From: Halobellus litoreus
GTDB taxonomy: Archaea > Halobacteriota > Halobacteria > Halobacteriales > Haloferacaceae
Assembly: GCF_024464595.1 (NCBI RefSeq)
Contig: NZ_JANHAW010000005.1
Coordinates: forward strand, 58,539-122,538
Direction of reading: 5' to 3'
Length of the DNA stretch: 64,000 bases
The notes below the pieces were generated by a model. The model was given only the letters and a program-made list of their open reading frames with translations. It searched no databases and was not told the DNA's origin. The position numbers and the translations under genes are program-made. Numbering within the stretch: the first letter of the stretch is position 1; every line of letters starts with the position of its first letter. Shown here in pieces: positions 61,941 through 64,000 of this stretch.

Positions 61941-62819
61941 ATGCCAGCAAAAACCGATTACTCGCGAAAAACGAAATGGAAGAACGAACCGTACCAAGGC
62001 GAACGAGGCGTTGGCGGAAACTTCGTCTACGCTGGCGATAACCTGCTCGACAAGCATCTGTTCGTCCACCGACTCGCTCCCGGCGGATTCGACTGGGGGC
62101 CTGACGCCTCTGACGAGAAGGCCAGTCAACTCGCTATCGCACTCCTCGCCCCGCTCAAAGGCGTGGACTACGCTGTCGAACACTACCACCTATTCGCGGA
62201 GAACTTCGTCCGGCGTGAACTAACCGACGATACCTGGGAAATCAAACGTCAAGACTACCGCTCAGATGAGTACGTCGAGGCCATCGACGGTCGCGACTAC
62301 CCCGAAAACACCGCCCCCGGCCCCGAAGACGTTCCCGATCTCGAGGATGCCGACCTCGAGTCCATCACGTACGCCGCGGAGATCGCTCTCGCCGAGAAGT
62401 ACGCGGAGGTTCTGTGGCAGTCGGGGAACCGTCGCGAGAACCTTCGACGGCTGAAAGCCATCTGGAGCGGTGAGGAAGATCCCGCCAGCGACGCCGTCGC
62501 TTCGGGGACACTTTATCGAATTCAAGGCCTCGACATTCCCTCGAACGCCCGCAGTACGCTCGTCAAGCAGTTCGACTCGATGGGCGAACTCGCAGCCTGG
62601 GTCTGCTATGGGCGCAATCACTCCCAGCTCGCGGGGATCAGCGACGCATCCGCGAAGAAAATCCCTAACGCTCGCCCCGGCTTCGTCCAGTACTTCGGCG
62701 GTACAGAGCACATCCCCGAGCACGACACCCGTGAAATGTCGCTCTCGGAGATGTCCAACACTCGGGGCGACACCGCCCAGCAGACGTTCACAAGTACTCT
62801 TAGTGAGGCAGACGAGTAA
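61941..62819 (+). CDS. DUF6166-like protein with helix-hairpin-helix region
   Basis: The 292-residue product has an N-terminal part resembling DUF6166 (YQGERGVGGNFVYAGDNLLD, APGGFDWGPD, SQLAIALLAPLKGVDYAVEH, FVRRELTDDTWEIK). A helical middle follows, then a C-terminal stretch like tandem helix-hairpin-helix motifs (LYRIQGLDIPSNARSTLVKQ, SQLAGISDASAKKIPNA). Helix-hairpin-helix units bind the DNA backbone. It ends the PCNA operon, 21 bases after the zinc-finger gene. Its function is unknown; a DNA-handling role is inferred. Confidence 0.75.
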   Translation: MPAKTDYSRKTKWKNEPYQGERGVGGNFVYAGDNLLDKHLFVHRLAPGGFDWGPDASDEKASQLAIALLAPLKGVDYAVEHYHLFAENFVRRELTDDTWEIKRQDYRSDEYVEAIDGRDYPENTAPGPEDVPDLEDADLESITYAAEIALAEKYAEVLWQSGNRRENLRRLKAIWSGEEDPASDAVASGTLYRIQGLDIPSNARSTLVKQFDSMGELAAWVCYGRNHSQLAGISDASAKKIPNARPGFVQYFGGTEHIPEHDTREMSLSEMSNTRGDTAQQTFTSTLSEADE

Positions 62820-63147
62820 CCCACAGCAGCCTGACCGACTCGGCTTCCCTCTCACCTGTTTGTTCCCCCCTGTTCGGTGGGGGGATCGGATGTCCAAACA
62901 GAACACTCCAAGCGTTCCGCGCGTCGATTGACGACCACCGGGACGGATTCTGTTCGGGCTCTCCACCACCCCCCATCTTTCTCCTCTCGGCTCTAGCGGT
63001 TCTCCACGCTCCACTCCCCTTCGTAGCTGTAGTACTGTGCGGCAAACTCCCATGATACGGGATCGGCCGTCTCGTCTCTGCGTTTTCTCCGTTCACTCCC
63101 AGCCGTGTGCGTACTCCCGCGGCATTTTCGATACCGAGGACTCACCC
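62820..63147. other. 328-base gap before the last gene
   Basis: This gap holds C-run/G-run element 12 (62859-62886) and, right after it, a 13-codon frame at 62890-62931 (MSKQNTPSVPRVD). No other gene or clear TATA box was found. Confidence 0.5.
62859..62886 (+). promoter_or_regulatory. C-run/G-run element 12
   Basis: GTTTGTTCCCCCCTGTTCGG then TGGGGGGATC, with perfect CCCCCC/GGGGGG arms. The ATG of a 13-codon frame follows 3 bases later. Confidence 0.6.
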
Positions 63148-64000
63148 ATGTCAACAGAATCCAAATCCAGTTCCAGCCAGCCTCGCTCCCCCGGCTCCGA
63201 CTCGAACGAGAACGAGACCGAGAACACCAGTGGGGACGAGAACGATACTAGCGCCAGTCGCACCGATACCGACCGCCCGCCCATTCCGCTTGCCGATCTC
63301 CTAACCCGAGAGACAGACCGAAAATTCGTCGGCCTCACTGAGAACGACTCCCGGGAATATCCCGATGAAGTTCCACCGGAAACCCGGTGTTCGGCAGCGA
63401 ACTCCCGCTCGTTTAAGGAAGCTATCCAAGCCCTCCCGAAGGCGAGCTCCGGTGAACTCTGGGCGACCAACGATTTCGTCGAGACATCCGGGCGTGTCGA
63501 CACTGCCGTCATCCGCCGTGTGCATGGCCTCGACGTCGACGCACTTGAATCCTATACCGGAAGTTCGATCGAAGACCTCGCCGCCGCGAGTGAGGCCGAC
63601 GCAGTCGTGCGTGTCTATGATCATCAAGATATCGTCGACGACCGCCGAAAGGCGTTGAACGCGCTCGGCTACGATGTTAAGTTCCGGTGGCAGATCGCCT
63701 CGGATTCGTACTCCATTATCAACCCACAGGAGGCGTATCTCCCCATCATCAGTGCACTCCAGCAGCGCGGCGAAACCAATCCCTTCGGGTGGGTGTCCTA
63801 CCGCGATTGGGGTGGGTTGTTCAAGATGGTCGTCATCTGCCCGAGCCTCCGTCACGTCGTCTCCGGCGATCAGGGGGACATCGAAGACGACGTCGAAGAA
63901 GACGGCATCACCATCGCTGTTAGTAACGATAGCGACTCCGATGAGGACTCCAACAAAGACGAGGAAGGATCGGAGACCATCATCTACGGCGGCTTCCAGA
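63148..64000 (+). CDS. Hypothetical protein, 3' end beyond the window
   Basis: An open frame runs from ATG 63148 to the window end, at least 284 residues. The first 45 residues are a low-complexity acidic lead. The rest (RKFVGLTENDSREYPDEVPP, GELWATNDFVETSGRVDTAV, ASDSYSIINPQEAYLPIISA) is a mixed soluble fold, ending in an acidic stretch. The SYSIINPQEAY segment recalls phage/plasmid DUF932-like proteins, but the likeness is weak. It is probably the first gene of a further transcript. Confidence 0.75.
   Translation, partial: MSTESKSSSSQPRSPGSDSNENETENTSGDENDTSASRTDTDRPPIPLADLLTRETDRKFVGLTENDSREYPDEVPPETRCSAANSRSFKEAIQALPKASSGELWATNDFVETSGRVDTAVIRRVHGLDVDALESYTGSSIEDLAAASEADAVVRVYDHQDIVDDRRKALNALGYDVKFRWQIASDSYSIINPQEAYLPIISALQQRGETNPFGWVSYRDWGGLFKMVVICPSLRHVVSGDQGDIEDDVEEDGITIAVSNDSDSDEDSNKDEEGSETIIYGGFQ

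Noticed and set aside
1..64000. CRISPR array or intact insertion sequence
   Set aside because: No regularly spaced repeats and no transposase with catalytic motifs and terminal repeats were found on either strand.

Overview
The window comes from a haloarchaeon. The DNA is GC-rich, the proteins are strongly acidic, promoters carry archaeal TATA boxes, and the information genes are archaeal: Orc1/Cdc6, PCNA, TFB and RPA with RPA-associated proteins. No chromosomal housekeeping operon is present. Two replication-type loci and a complete-looking conjugation apparatus point to a large conjugative plasmid or plasmid-like element. No intact insertion sequence, rRNA, tRNA or CRISPR array was found.

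Region 1 (1-15.3 kb) is a BREX phage-defence locus resembling the haloarchaeal type 5 layout. Leftward run brxA, brxC, brxB and a second BrxC/PglY-type ATPase cut by the window edge. Rightward run an AT-richer pglX, a small unknown gene and a BrxHII-type helicase. PglZ is not in the window and would be expected beyond position 1. Decayed gene pieces follow (15.3-16 kb).

Region 2 (16-19 kb) holds a hypothetical gene and a leftward operon RPA, RPA-associated protein, HNH nuclease.

Region 3 (19.4-38.6 kb) is a type IV secretion/conjugation block. Leftward: two small RHH-like proteins, a PrgI-like protein, a separate VirB4 N-terminal-like membrane protein, the VirB4 ATPase, a VirB6-like polytopic protein and a membrane AAA+ ATPase. 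Rightward: three two-helix VirB2-like proteins, a large surface protein, a secreted DUF192 protein, and a VirD4-type coupling ATPase carrying an extra C-terminal nuclease-like domain. No relaxase was recognised.

Region 4 (38.6-51 kb) is replication. A PrimPol-type primase sits behind a 110-bp direct repeat. An Orc1/Cdc6 gene sits behind an AT-rich stretch flanked by at least seven ORB-like repeats. Between them are a fused RPA plus RPA-associated protein and a Tat lipoprotein.

Region 5 (49-64 kb) is a dense cluster of small plasmid genes with two long OB-fold proteins, one ending in a TFIIS-like zinc ribbon, another RPA pair, a TRAM protein, TFB, PCNA with a long acidic N-terminus, and several zinc-finger or unknown proteins. 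Two genes there are each interrupted by one in-frame stop that a single C-to-T change would explain.

Two dispersed intergenic repeat families stand out: about twelve C-run/G-run elements just upstream of genes or short ORFs (41-63 kb), and three copies of a spaced inverted repeat (19.3, 44.4 and 59.8 kb). The most novel candidates are the OB-fold/TFIIS-ribbon protein, the C-run/G-run element family, and the VirD4-nuclease fusion in a conjugation locus with no recognised relaxase.
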